Under the pieces are notes generated by a model. It worked only from the letters and a program-made list of their open reading frames with translations, searched no databases and was not told the DNA's origin. The position numbers were made by a program, and so were the translations under genes. From the NCBI RefSeq assembly GCF_900155945.1, contig NZ_FTMN01000003.1, positions 372,001 to 436,000 on the forward strand: a stretch of DNA of 64,000 nucleotides. Reading direction: 5' to 3'. Below, in pieces: positions 57,266 through 64,000 of this stretch. The stretch comes from Marinobacterium stanieri. Its GTDB lineage: Bacteria; Pseudomonadota; Gammaproteobacteria; Pseudomonadales; Balneatricaceae. Numbering within the stretch: position 1 is the stretch's first letter; every line of letters starts with the position of its first letter.

Positions 57266-57679
57266 TCAGCTGCGCCTAAGATTACATTGCATATATTCAA
57301 TAAGTGTTGCGGGCCAACGCTGTGGCTTGAGTTCAGCTGCCGACACACAGGCAACCACTACTCTAGCCTGACAAAGCAGAACAGAATCTGAAGATCGGAC
57401 AATCTGCTGCAAAAACGTGACACGCGTGGCTGAAATCTTTTCGATCTCGACTTCAATCAGAAGTTCATCATCCAGCCGGGCGGGCTTGCGATAGTCGCAC
57501 TCGGTTCGGGTGACGACAAAGAGGGTTCCGGCAGCTGCCAGCGCCTGCTGAGAATAGCCATGACTGCGCAGCAACTCGGTACGGGCACGCTCAAGAAATT
57601 TGAGATAGTTTACGTAGTAGACGATACCACCTACGTCGGTATCTTCGATGTAGACCCGAACCGGCCACTGAAACGGCAT
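57266..57679 (-). CDS. ybgC: acyl-CoA thioesterase YbgC
   Basis: YbgC is a hotdog-fold thioesterase always found first in the tol-pal cluster. The 137-residue product has the catalytic VYIEDTDVGGIVYYVNYLKF motif with the active-site aspartate. In other bacteria it acts on short-chain acyl-CoAs or associates with acyl carrier protein. Its precise substrate here is unknown. It is likely co-transcribed with tolQ (16 bp gap). Confidence 0.94.
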   Translation of the reverse strand: MPFQWPVRVYIEDTDVGGIVYYVNYLKFLERARTELLRSHGYSQQALAAAGTLFVVTRTECDYRKPARLDDELLIEVEIEKISATRVTFLQQIVRSSDSVLLCQARVVVACVSAAELKPQRWPATLIEYMQCNLRRS

Positions 57680-57744
57680 GCCGTTGCCCTAATCAAACCA
57701 TGATGGCAGACAACAATAACAGCCGCAGATTTTAAAACAAGAGA

Positions 57745-58101
57745 TTAGCTCTGACAGGCCATACAGCGATGGGTGAGCGGGTCTGCGCGCAAGAGATTCA
57801 GCTCAATTGCTTCGCCGCAACGGGTACAGCGGCCGTAATGGCCACGACTGATTCTTTGCAGAGCCTCGTTGCAGGCGGCAATGGTATCCAGATGCTCTCG
57901 AAGATGTTCGAGATTGAGGCGCTGCGCCAACTCAAGCGCCGCTTCGCGGTCACTCTGTCTGGCACGTGCCTGCTGCAGTTGATGACGGGCATGCTCGATG
58001 GTGTGCAGCTCATCTGCAAGCTCTTCGTGCAGGCTGTCCAATAACTCGCGCAGCTCCAGGGCGATACCCTCAAGCTCATCGTGACTTAATAACGCGGACA
58101 T
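57745..58101 (-). CDS. DksA/TraR-family C4 zinc-finger protein
   Basis: The 118-residue product has a long N-terminal coiled coil (about 10-80) and a C-terminal C4 zinc finger, RCTRCGEAI ... RCMACQ. This is the layout of DksA/TraR proteins that reach into the RNA polymerase secondary channel. It is shorter than DksA (about 150), and at the coiled-coil tip only SDREAA is seen rather than the two-aspartate tip of DksA, so its activity may differ. I chose the ATG at 58101 with GGAAGG upstream; a longer frame to 58188 has no such support. It stands between ruvB and ybgC. Confidence 0.8.
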   Translation of the reverse strand: MSALLSHDELEGIALELRELLDSLHEELADELHTIEHARHQLQQARARQSDREAALELAQRLNLEHLREHLDTIAACNEALQRISRGHYGRCTRCGEAIELNLLRADPLTHRCMACQS

Positions 58102-58216
58102 CTGGCCTTCCCCCTGTTTAGTGGCTACAGCCATGCTAAAGCAGGATTGACCCAGGATTACTTGACCTTGATCACACCCTGAGTCCACGTCATCAATTCA
58201 TCACGAGGGATTGATA

Positions 58217-59227
58217 TCAGTCAGGCCTTTCCAGTCCGAAGTGGACATACGCATGATCGGTAACTACGCGTCCACGCGGTGTGCGCATAATGAAGCCTTG
58301 CTGAATCAGGTAGGGCTCCAGCACATCTTCAATGGTATCGCGCTCTTCACTGATCGCCGCGGCGATGTTGTCGATTCCGACAGGGCCACCGGAAAATTTC
58401 TCAATCATGGTCAGCAACAGGCGCCGATCCATATGATCAAAGCCCCGTTCATCTACATTCAGCATATTCAGGGCCAGATCAGCGATCTGTTTACTGATAC
58501 AACCATCCCCTTTTACTTCGGCAAAATCTCGTGCACGACGTAACAGACGGTTCGCAATACGGGGCGTTCCGCGCGAACGCTGGGCAATCTCACGCGCGCC
58601 TTCCAACTCCACTTCCGTATCCGTCAACTGACCCGATCGCATCACAATGCCGGTCAAATCCTCAATAGAGTAGTATTCAAGGCGCTGCACAATACCGAAG
58701 CGGTCGCGCAGAGGCGATGTCAGTGAGCCTGCACGAGTCGTCGCACCCACCAGGGTAAAGGGTGGCAGATCAAGCTTGATTGAGCGTGCAGCCGGACCTT
58801 CACCAATCATGATATCCAGCTGATAATCCTCCATCGCCGGATACAGCACCTCTTCCACACTGGGACTCAGGCGATGAATTTCGTCGATAAACAGCACATC
58901 GCCTGCCTCAAGATTGGTCAGTAATGCTGCCAAATCACCGGCCTTTTCCAGCACCGGGCCTGATGTAGTCCGGATCTGCGACCCCATTTCATGGGCAATA
59001 ATATTGGCCAGAGTGGTTTTGCCGAGGCCCGGCGGCCCAAAAATCAAAGTATGATCCAGTGCTTCATTACGTGCCCGGGCCGCATGAATGAATATTTCCA
59101 TCTGCTCGCGCACCGCTGGCTGGCCTTCATAGTCCTGCAGCAGCTTGGGGCGGATGGCACGGTCATGCACCTCTTCCGTATTCGAGCTGGCCACTGGAGT
59201 AATGAAACGATCTTCTTCGATTTTCAT
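58217..59227 (-). CDS. ruvB: Holliday junction branch migration ATPase RuvB
   Basis: RuvB is the AAA+ motor that, with RuvA, drives branch migration of Holliday junctions. The 336-residue product has Walker [14 protein letters not shown], Walker [12 protein letters not shown], an arginine-finger region around [15 protein letters not shown] and the C-terminal winged helix with [16 protein letters not shown]. It follows ruvA by 10 bp. Confidence 0.97.
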   Translation of the reverse strand: MKIEEDRFITPVASSNTEEVHDRAIRPKLLQDYEGQPAVREQMEIFIHAARARNEALDHTLIFGPPGLGKTTLANIIAHEMGSQIRTTSGPVLEKAGDLAALLTNLEAGDVLFIDEIHRLSPSVEEVLYPAMEDYQLDIMIGEGPAARSIKLDLPPFTLVGATTRAGSLTSPLRDRFGIVQRLEYYSIEDLTGIVMRSGQLTDTEVELEGAREIAQRSRGTPRIANRLLRRARDFAEVKGDGCISKQIADLALNMLNVDERGFDHMDRRLLLTMIEKFSGGPVGIDNIAAAISEERDTIEDVLEPYLIQQGFIMRTPRGRVVTDHAYVHFGLERPD

Positions 59228-59237
59228 GCCTGTTATC

Positions 59238-59867
59238 TCAGCCTGTCACCATGGTTTTCAGCGCCTGACGAATCAGCACCTCTGTTACTGCATCAGCACC
59301 CAGGGTTTCCGCCGCTTTCTCGATCGCTTTGGTAGCCTGTTGCGGTTTATACCCCAAAGCAACCAGGGCACTTTCAGCTTCTGCGCGGTGATCCGTAGCC
59401 GCCGGTGCCGCTGCCGGCAGATTGCCTGAGCTCAGTTCGAGCTCGGTCAGGGTCGGCAACTCAAGCAGTGCCAAACGGTCTTTCATCTCGACAATCAAAC
59501 GCTCGGCCGTTTTCTTGCCTACCCCCGGTATTTTCACCAGAGCCGAAGTATCTTCCTGGTGCACGGTACGAATAAATGCATCGGCACTGATACCCGACAG
59601 AATGGACAATGCCAATTTGGGCCCTACACCATTCACCTTAATCAATGACCGAAACAGGAGCTTTTCCTGTGCATCAACAAACCCGAACAGCAGCTGCGCA
59701 TCCTCTCGCACGACGAAATGCGTATGCAGCCCGGTTTCGGCACCAACTTCCGGCAAGCCGTAAAAGGTATTCATCGAGGCTTCCACCTCGTAACCAACGC
59801 CATTAACGTCCAGCAGCAACCAGGGCGGCTGCTTTTCCAAAATGCGCCCTCTCAGATATCCGATCAA
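59238..59867 (-). CDS. ruvA: Holliday junction DNA helicase subunit RuvA
   Basis: RuvA binds four-way junctions as a tetramer and loads RuvB. The 209-residue product has an OB-fold N-terminal domain ([16 protein letters not shown]), the two helix-hairpin-helix segments ([16 protein letters not shown] and [16 protein letters not shown]), a flexible acidic linker and a C-terminal RuvB-binding domain. The start is TTG at 59867, preceded by AAGGAGAG; no ATG lies at the expected N-terminus. Confidence 0.96.
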   Translation of the reverse strand: MIGYLRGRILEKQPPWLLLDVNGVGYEVEASMNTFYGLPEVGAETGLHTHFVVREDAQLLFGFVDAQEKLLFRSLIKVNGVGPKLALSILSGISADAFIRTVHQEDTSALVKIPGVGKKTAERLIVEMKDRLALLELPTLTELELSSGNLPAAAPAATDHRAEAESALVALGYKPQQATKAIEKAAETLGADAVTEVLIRQALKTMVTG

Positions 59868-59889
59868 GACGAAAGCTCTCCTTTAATCC

Positions 59890-60408
59890 TTATAAACGCC
59901 AACGACCACTGCTACGACTGCGTGTTCGCGTTGCGGGTGCCAGCCCCGCCCGAGAATGGGCATGACAAAGTGCAATGGCCAGAGCATCGGCCGCATCCAC
60001 TTGCGGCAAGCCCGGCAGCTTCAATAAATGTGCGACCATGTGCTGCACCTGGGTCTTATCAGCCCCGCCACTGCCGACAACCGATTGTTTGACGCGACGT
60101 GCAGCATATTCAGCAACAGGAAGCGCATGATTCGCGCCTGCAACAATTGCCACCCCTCGGGCCTGACCCAACTTGAGCGCCGAATCAGCATTACGGGCCA
60201 TAAACACCTGCTCAATGGCCATCTCAACAGGATTGTAACGCTGGATAACTTCGGTCACACCTGCATACACCTGCTGCAGACGCTCAGCCAGGTTTTCACC
60301 ACTGATGCGAATACACCCACTGGCGACGTAATGAGTTTTGGGGCCATCAATATCAATCAGCCCGTAGCCGGTAATGCGTGAGCCAGGGTCAATCCCCAAA
60401 ATCCGCAT
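59890..60408 (-). CDS. ruvC: Holliday junction resolvase RuvC
   Basis: RuvC cuts Holliday junctions. The 172-residue product begins [16 protein letters not shown] with the first catalytic aspartate, then [20 protein letters not shown] with a catalytic glutamate, and ends with [15 protein letters not shown] carrying the last aspartates. The ATG at 60408 is chosen because it has GGAG five bases upstream; a longer frame to 60435 would begin inside a terminator. It lies 22 bp upstream of ruvA. Confidence 0.95.
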   Translation of the reverse strand: MRILGIDPGSRITGYGLIDIDGPKTHYVASGCIRISGENLAERLQQVYAGVTEVIQRYNPVEMAIEQVFMARNADSALKLGQARGVAIVAGANHALPVAEYAARRVKQSVVGSGGADKTQVQHMVAHLLKLPGLPQVDAADALAIALCHAHSRAGLAPATRTRSRSSGRWRL

Positions 60409-60432
60409 CGCTGCTCCACCATCCTGCATGTA

Positions 60433-60456
60433 CAAAAAACCGGGGTTGCCCCCGGT
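60433..60456 (-). terminator. intrinsic terminator between yebC and ruvC
   Basis: On the minus strand ACCGGGG and CCCCGGT form a perfect 7-bp stem around a 4-base loop and are followed by TTTTTT. It lies 26 bases after the yebC stop and 25 bases before the ruvC start codon. Confidence 0.85.
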
Positions 60457-60481
60457 CTCTATGACTCACATCCGATCAGGA

Positions 60482-61219
60482 TCAGGCCATGGCCTCTTCC
60501 GGAATATCGGCATTGTGATAGACGTTCTGGGTATCATCCAGATCTTCCAGCGCATCGATCAGCTTCAGCGCCTTGGTGCCGGTGTCCACATCCAGATCAA
60601 CGGTAGTAGACGGGATCATGCCTACTTCGGCATATACCGGCTCAAGACCGGCTTCAACCAGCCCCTGCTTAACATCCATGAATTCCTGCCAGGGAGCGAA
60701 CACATCGATGGAGCCGTCTTCATTGGTAACGACATCATCAGCACCCGCTTCCAGCGCTGCTTCCATGATCGCGTCTTCATCGGCATCATCGCCAAATGAG
60801 ATCTGAGCTTTCTTTTCAAACAGGTAGGCAACAGAACCGTTGGTACCCAGGTTGCCACCGGCCTTGTTGAAAGCCGCACGAACCTGAGACACGGTACGGT
60901 TCACGTTATCGGTCATGCACTCAACCAGAATGGCGACACCGTTCGGGCCATAACCCTCATAGGTCAGCTCGTCATAGTTGTCGCCTTCACCGCCACCGGC
61001 ACCGCGAGCAATCGCTTTCTCGATGGTGTCCTTTTTCATGTTGGCGCCCAACGCCTTGTCGACAGCTGCGCGCAGACGCGGGTTGTCCTCCGGGTTACCA
61101 CCGCCCTCTTTCGCGGCCACTGTCAGCTCACGAATCAGTTTGGTGAAAATCTTGCCCCGTTTGGCATCCTGTGCCGCTTTACGGTGCTTGATATTAGCCC
61201 ACTTGGAATGACCTGCCAT
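60482..61219 (-). CDS. yebC: YebC/PmpR-family protein
   Basis: YebC-family proteins were described as transcription factors and more recently as ribosome-associated translation factors for difficult sequences. The 245-residue product starts [20 protein letters not shown], the family hallmark, and has the full three-domain length with [17 protein letters not shown] in the middle. In Pseudomonas the member in this spot, PmpR, represses a quorum-sensing gene. It lies between aspS and ruvC, as is common, and ends in a clear terminator. Confidence 0.95.
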   Translation of the reverse strand: MAGHSKWANIKHRKAAQDAKRGKIFTKLIRELTVAAKEGGGNPEDNPRLRAAVDKALGANMKKDTIEKAIARGAGGGEGDNYDELTYEGYGPNGVAILVECMTDNVNRTVSQVRAAFNKAGGNLGTNGSVAYLFEKKAQISFGDDADEDAIMEAALEAGADDVVTNEDGSIDVFAPWQEFMDVKQGLVEAGLEPVYAEVGMIPSTTVDLDVDTGTKALKLIDALEDLDDTQNVYHNADIPEEAMA

Positions 61220-61282
61220 AAAACTACATCCTCGATTGATTGCAGAGCCGGGCGGCCCTGTTCATCTGTTCGTCATGTATTC

Positions 61283-61302
61283 GGGCGGCCTGGCGACCGC
61301 CC
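61283..61302 (-). terminator. weak hairpin downstream of aspS
   Basis: GGGCGG and CCGCCC form a 6-bp stem with an 8-base loop between the aspS stop and the yebC start. No U-tract follows on the minus strand, so it may only slow polymerase. Confidence 0.3.
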
Positions 61303-61319
61303 ACCCACGCTGAATAGGA

Positions 61320-63083
61320 TCAGGGGGTTTTGCGCAGCTTGATGTTCAGCTCGCGCAGCTGTGCGGCGCTGACTTCACCCGGTGCGTCGGTCAGCAGACA
61401 GCCGGCACTCTGGGTTTTCGGGAAGGCAATCACTTCACGGATGGAAGAAGAGCCTGTCATCAGCATCACCAGACGGTCCAGGCCGAAGGCCAGACCACCG
61501 TGAGGCGGCGCACCGAATTTCAGTGCGTTGAGCAGGAAGCCGAATTTCTCTTCCGCTTCTTCGTCAGAGATACCCAGCACCTTGAATACAGCCTTCTGCA
61601 TATCCTGATCATGGATACGGACAGAACCGCCACCCAGCTCGGTACCGTTCAGAACCATATCGTAGGCACGGGACAGTTTGCCTTCCGGCTCGGCTACCAG
61701 CTCTTCCGCTGTGCAGCTCGGGGCTGTAAACGGATGGTGCAGCGCAGTCATGCCACCGTTGTCGGTTTCTTCAAACATCGGGAAGTCGACAACCCACAGC
61801 GGCGCCCACTCGCGCTCGATCAGGTTCATGTCTTCACCAACCTTGATACGCAGCGCACCCAAGGCTTCGTTAACAACGTTGGTTTTGTCAGCACCGAAGA
61901 AGATGATATCGCCATCTTTTGCTTCCAGACGCTCCATGACCTGCATGGCCACTTCGTCACCCAGGAACTTAACAATCGGCGACTGCAGACCTTCAACACC
62001 TTTGGCCAGTTCGTTGACCTTGATCCAGGCCAGACCTTTGGCACCGTAGATGCCAACAAACTTGGTGTATTCGTCGATGATCTTACGGGTCAGCTGGGCG
62101 CCACCCGGCACTTTCAGTGCTGCAACGCGGCCTTTCGGATCCTTGGCCGGACCAGCAAAGACCTTGAATTCGATATCCTGCAGCAGGTCGGCAACGTCAA
62201 CCAGCTCCAGCGGAATACGCAGGTCAGGCTTGTCGGAACCGAAACGGTCCATCGCCTCAGAGTACGGCATACGCGGGAAATCACCCAGATCAACGTCCAG
62301 GATCTCCTGGAACAGATCACGGATCATGCCTTCAGTCAGACCCATGATACCTTCCTCGTCCATGAACGAGGTTTCGATGTCGATCTGAGTAAATTCAGGC
62401 TGACGGTCTGCACGCAGGTCTTCGTCACGGAAGCACTTGGCGATCTGGTAGTAACGGTCAAAGCCGGACACCATCAGCAGCTGCTTGAACAGCTGGGGTG
62501 ACTGCGGCAGAGCGAAGAAGCTACCCTCATGGGTACGGCTTGGTACCAGATAGTCACGCGCACCTTCAGGGGTCGCACGGGTCAGAATCGGGGTCTCGAT
62601 ATCGAGAAAGCCGTTTTCTTCCAGGTAATTGCGGATGTTATGCGTAATCTTGGAGCGGAAACGCAGTTTGCGCTGAATCTCAGGACGGCGCAGATCGATG
62701 TAACGATGGCGCAGACGCACATCTTCACCCACCTGCTGGTGCTCGTCCAGCTGGAAGGGAGGCGTTTCAGCCTTGTTCAGGATAACCAGCTCTTTGCCCA
62801 GCACTTCAATTTCGCCAGTGCCCATTTCGCTGTTGATGGTGCCTTCCGGACGCGCACGCACGGTGCCACGCACTTCGACAACAAACTCGTTACGAACGCT
62901 ATCGGCCAGATTGAAGCTCTCTTCGCGATCCGGGTCAAACACGACCTGGGCGATACCTTCGCGGTCACGAAGGTCGAGGAAGATAACCCCACCGTGGTCA
63001 CGACGGCGGTGAACCCAGCCGCTCAGGGTAATGTCTTCTCCGATATGTTCTGCTCTGAGGTCGCCGCAATAATGGCTACGCAT
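61320..63083 (-). CDS. aspS: aspartyl-tRNA synthetase
   Basis: AspS charges tRNA-Asp. The 587-residue product has the bacterial-type layout: an N-terminal anticodon-binding OB fold ([35 protein letters not shown]), the class II core with motif 2 in [23 protein letters not shown] (cut here for length: [16 protein letters not shown]) and motif 3 in [13 protein letters not shown], and the bacterial insertion domain between them. The tRNA-Asp gene of this window is its substrate. It probably shares a transcript with yebC. Confidence 0.97.
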   Translation of the reverse strand: MRSHYCGDLRAEHIGEDITLSGWVHRRRDHGGVIFLDLRDREGIAQVVFDPDREESFNLADSVRNEFVVEVRGTVRARPEGTINSEMGTGEIEVLGKELVILNKAETPPFQLDEHQQVGEDVRLRHRYIDLRRPEIQRKLRFRSKITHNIRNYLEENGFLDIETPILTRATPEGARDYLVPSRTHEGSFFALPQSPQLFKQLLMVSGFDRYYQIAKCFRDEDLRADRQPEFTQIDIETSFMDEEGIMGLTEGMIRDLFQEILDVDLGDFPRMPYSEAMDRFGSDKPDLRIPLELVDVADLLQDIEFKVFAGPAKDPKGRVAALKVPGGAQLTRKIIDEYTKFVGIYGAKGLAWIKVNELAKGVEGLQSPIVKFLGDEVAMQVMERLEAKDGDIIFFGADKTNVVNEALGALRIKVGEDMNLIEREWAPLWVVDFPMFEETDNGGMTALHHPFTAPSCTAEELVAEPEGKLSRAYDMVLNGTELGGGSVRIHDQDMQKAVFKVLGISDEEAEEKFGFLLNALKFGAPPHGGLAFGLDRLVMLMTGSSSIREVIAFPKTQSAGCLLTDAPGEVSAAQLRELNIKLRKTP

Positions 63084-63423
63084 ACTGTCCTGTTCCTGTA
63101 TCTGGGTGCAACATGGAATTCAAAGGCGGGGATTATAACCGATTTAGCCGGACCTGACAGGCCCGGCGACAGGCAATGCCGGGATAGAAGAATGCTGACC
63201 TTCGAAAGGCCCTGAATTGTGTCCACCTGATTAGGTAGACTAACGGATATTCGACCAGGGGACTGGCCTCCCACAGGTTAATGTCAGCCCCCGGCAACCT
63301 GGTCAGCACCTCTCTATGAGAGAGCACCCTGGGAGCACACTGTGGCAGCGGTCAGCGGGAGCGCTTTGTGGGAGCGCTTTGTGGGAGCGCGCTCCGCGCG
63401 CGAACCCGACTCTCATCGATCAC
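63084..63423. other. intergenic region upstream of aspS, with REP-like repeats
   Basis: This gap of 340 bp contains no gene I can support. It should hold the aspS promoter on the minus strand near its left end, which I cannot place confidently. CCCGGC/GCCGGG forms a short inverted repeat around 63160-63182. Its right end carries the REP-like repeat patch described separately, close to the end of the HIT gene. Confidence 0.5.
63355..63406. repeat. REP-like element with 13-bp direct repeats
   Basis: Three copies of a GNGGGAGCGC unit follow each other: GCGGGAGCGCTTT (63355-63367), GTGGGAGCGCTTT (63368-63380) and a longer third copy from 63381. The third continues into GGAGCGCGCTCC, a perfect 12-bp palindrome, and then GCGCGAA. 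The final copy resembles the TGTGGGAGCG...CGCGAA REP elements widespread in pseudomonads and related marine bacteria. It sits just after the stop of the HIT gene on the minus strand. Confidence 0.6.
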
Positions 63424-63870
63424 TCAATCATGCGGCTCGAACGCCAACTCCCCATCCAGTAACACTTCCAGTTTGCTGCGTACGCGCGCCAGCTCCTCAG
63501 GTGCATAAGGCACTGCAGGCACCTTACCCCAAACAGGCCCTGGCCAGGCAGGATCAGACTCCTTGCGGGCAATGACATGCATATGCAGTTGAGGCACCAT
63601 GTTACCCAGTGTTGCCACGTTCATTTTGCGCGCCTGAAACAGGTCGGCCAGCGTCTCCGACAACTCACTGGCCTCGTGAATCAACTGCTGTTGTTCATTG
63701 GCCGGCAGGTGGTACAGCTCGGTCACACCAGCACGGCGCGGCACCAGAATAAACCAGGGGTACTGACTGTCGTTCATCAACAGCAAACGACAGAGCGGGA
63801 AGTCGCCAATCGCGATAGTATCAGTGACAAGACGGGGGTCCAGCTCAAATTCCAGCTCCAACTCGTCCAT
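63424..63870 (-). CDS. HIT-domain protein
   Basis: The 148-residue product is a histidine-triad nucleotide-binding-fold protein. The active motif reads QLHMHVIAR, so the first histidine of the usual H-x-H-x-H is a glutamine, as in one branch of HIT proteins. The N-terminal segment FPLCRLLLMNDSQYPWFILVP is typical of that branch. Substrate unknown; nucleotide-phosphoramide or dinucleotide hydrolysis is possible. ATG at 63870 is chosen for the AAGGAG upstream, over a longer frame to 63891. Confidence 0.85.
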   Translation of the reverse strand: MDELELEFELDPRLVTDTIAIGDFPLCRLLLMNDSQYPWFILVPRRAGVTELYHLPANEQQQLIHEASELSETLADLFQARKMNVATLGNMVPQLHMHVIARKESDPAWPGPVWGKVPAVPYAPEELARVRSKLEVLLDGELAFEPHD

Positions 63871-63923
63871 TAACGGCTCCTTCGATATCAATCCAAATGG
63901 TGACAGGATTAGTATAGGTCAGC

Positions 63924-64000
63924 ATGTATAAAGTCAATCTCCACCCCGGCATCGATGCAATTCCCGCTGATCTATGGGACAGCCTCTGCGGTACAGATTA
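63924..64000 (+). CDS. start of a FemAB/GNAT-like N-acyltransferase (3' end outside window)
   Basis: Only the first 25 codons are visible. They read MYKVNLHPGIDAIPADLW then DSLCGTD, which resembles the N-terminus of PF04339-type (FemAB-like, peptidogalycan biosynthesis) proteins, where I(P/A)-x-x-W(D/N) is followed by a PFLxHEFL segment. That segment would lie just beyond the window. The assignment rests on this short stretch alone. It is divergent from the HIT gene, 53 bp away. Confidence 0.55.
   Translation, partial: MYKVNLHPGIDAIPADLWDSLCGTD

Noticed and set aside
61500-62501. A 333-residue plus-strand open frame opposite aspS
   Set aside because: Antisense shadow of a strongly conserved synthetase; no start signal.
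63972-63982. The 11-mer CTATGGGACAG also occurs at 1050-1060 near the IS end
   Set aside because: At 63972 it is inside the coding start of a FemAB-like gene, with no transposase or repeat context; a chance match is the simplest reading.

Overview
The window is a 64 kb piece of chromosome from a gammaproteobacterium, most likely a marine or brackish member of the Oceanospirillales/Pseudomonadales group. The evidence is a complete Na+-translocating NADH:quinone oxidoreductase (Nqr) operon, the soluble transhydrogenase SthA, a long-form GAPDH beside mfd, and gene orders that, from memory, closely match Pseudomonas. The genus cannot be fixed from sequence alone. Nearly everything is core housekeeping. 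The only clear mobile DNA is an IS4-family element cut by the left edge.

Layout. 1-1.1 kb: IS4-family transposase. 1.1-9.8 kb: sthA, then the nqr operon on the minus strand (nqrABCDEF, apbE, nqrM), behind a roughly 330 bp leader rich in inverted repeats. 10-15.9 kb: GAPDH (minus) divergent from mfd and csiV (plus). 15.9-22.6 kb: a tight minus-strand run of overlapping genes, TetR/PsrA-like regulator, signal-less YkuD-domain enzyme, nagZ, MscS-type channel, cydD, cydC. 22.7-26.9 kb: sohB, an SCP2-domain protein, nudC, dnaQ, rnhA, a methyltransferase. 27-35.4 kb: gloB, mltD, a small membrane protein, yejABEF peptide importer. 35.4-40.4 kb: ppiD, tRNA-Asp, hupB, lon. 40.5-44.4 kb: nfuA, a TrpD2/YbiB-like protein, rlmD, rluA. 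44.5-51.4 kb: bamC, dapA, bcp, a PerM-type protein, a TusA-like protein, bepA, nadA. 51.5-58.1 kb: two identical tRNA-Lys genes, queC, cpoB-pal-tolB-tolA-tolR-tolQ-ybgC and a DksA-like gene. 58.2-64 kb: ruvBAC, yebC, aspS, a REP-like repeat patch, a HIT protein and the start of a FemAB/GNAT-like gene.

How the genes work together. Three themes stand out. One is respiration and redox: Nqr with its flavin transferase ApbE and maturation factor NqrM, SthA, CydDC, NfuA and Bcp. A second is envelope building, recycling and quality control: Tol-Pal-CpoB, BamC, BepA, PpiD, MltD, CsiV, NagZ, the YkuD enzyme, YejABEF, SohB and Lon. The third is DNA/RNA maintenance: Mfd, RuvABC, DnaQ, RnhA, RlmD, RluA, QueC, tRNAs and AspS.

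I found no CRISPR array, phage, toxin-antitoxin pair or defence island. The most interesting leads are the overlapping regulator/YkuD/nagZ/mscS/cydDC operon, the structured nqr leader, a Bcp lacking its resolving cysteine, a DksA-like gene wedged between ruvB and the tol operon, and the absence of queE from its expected place.
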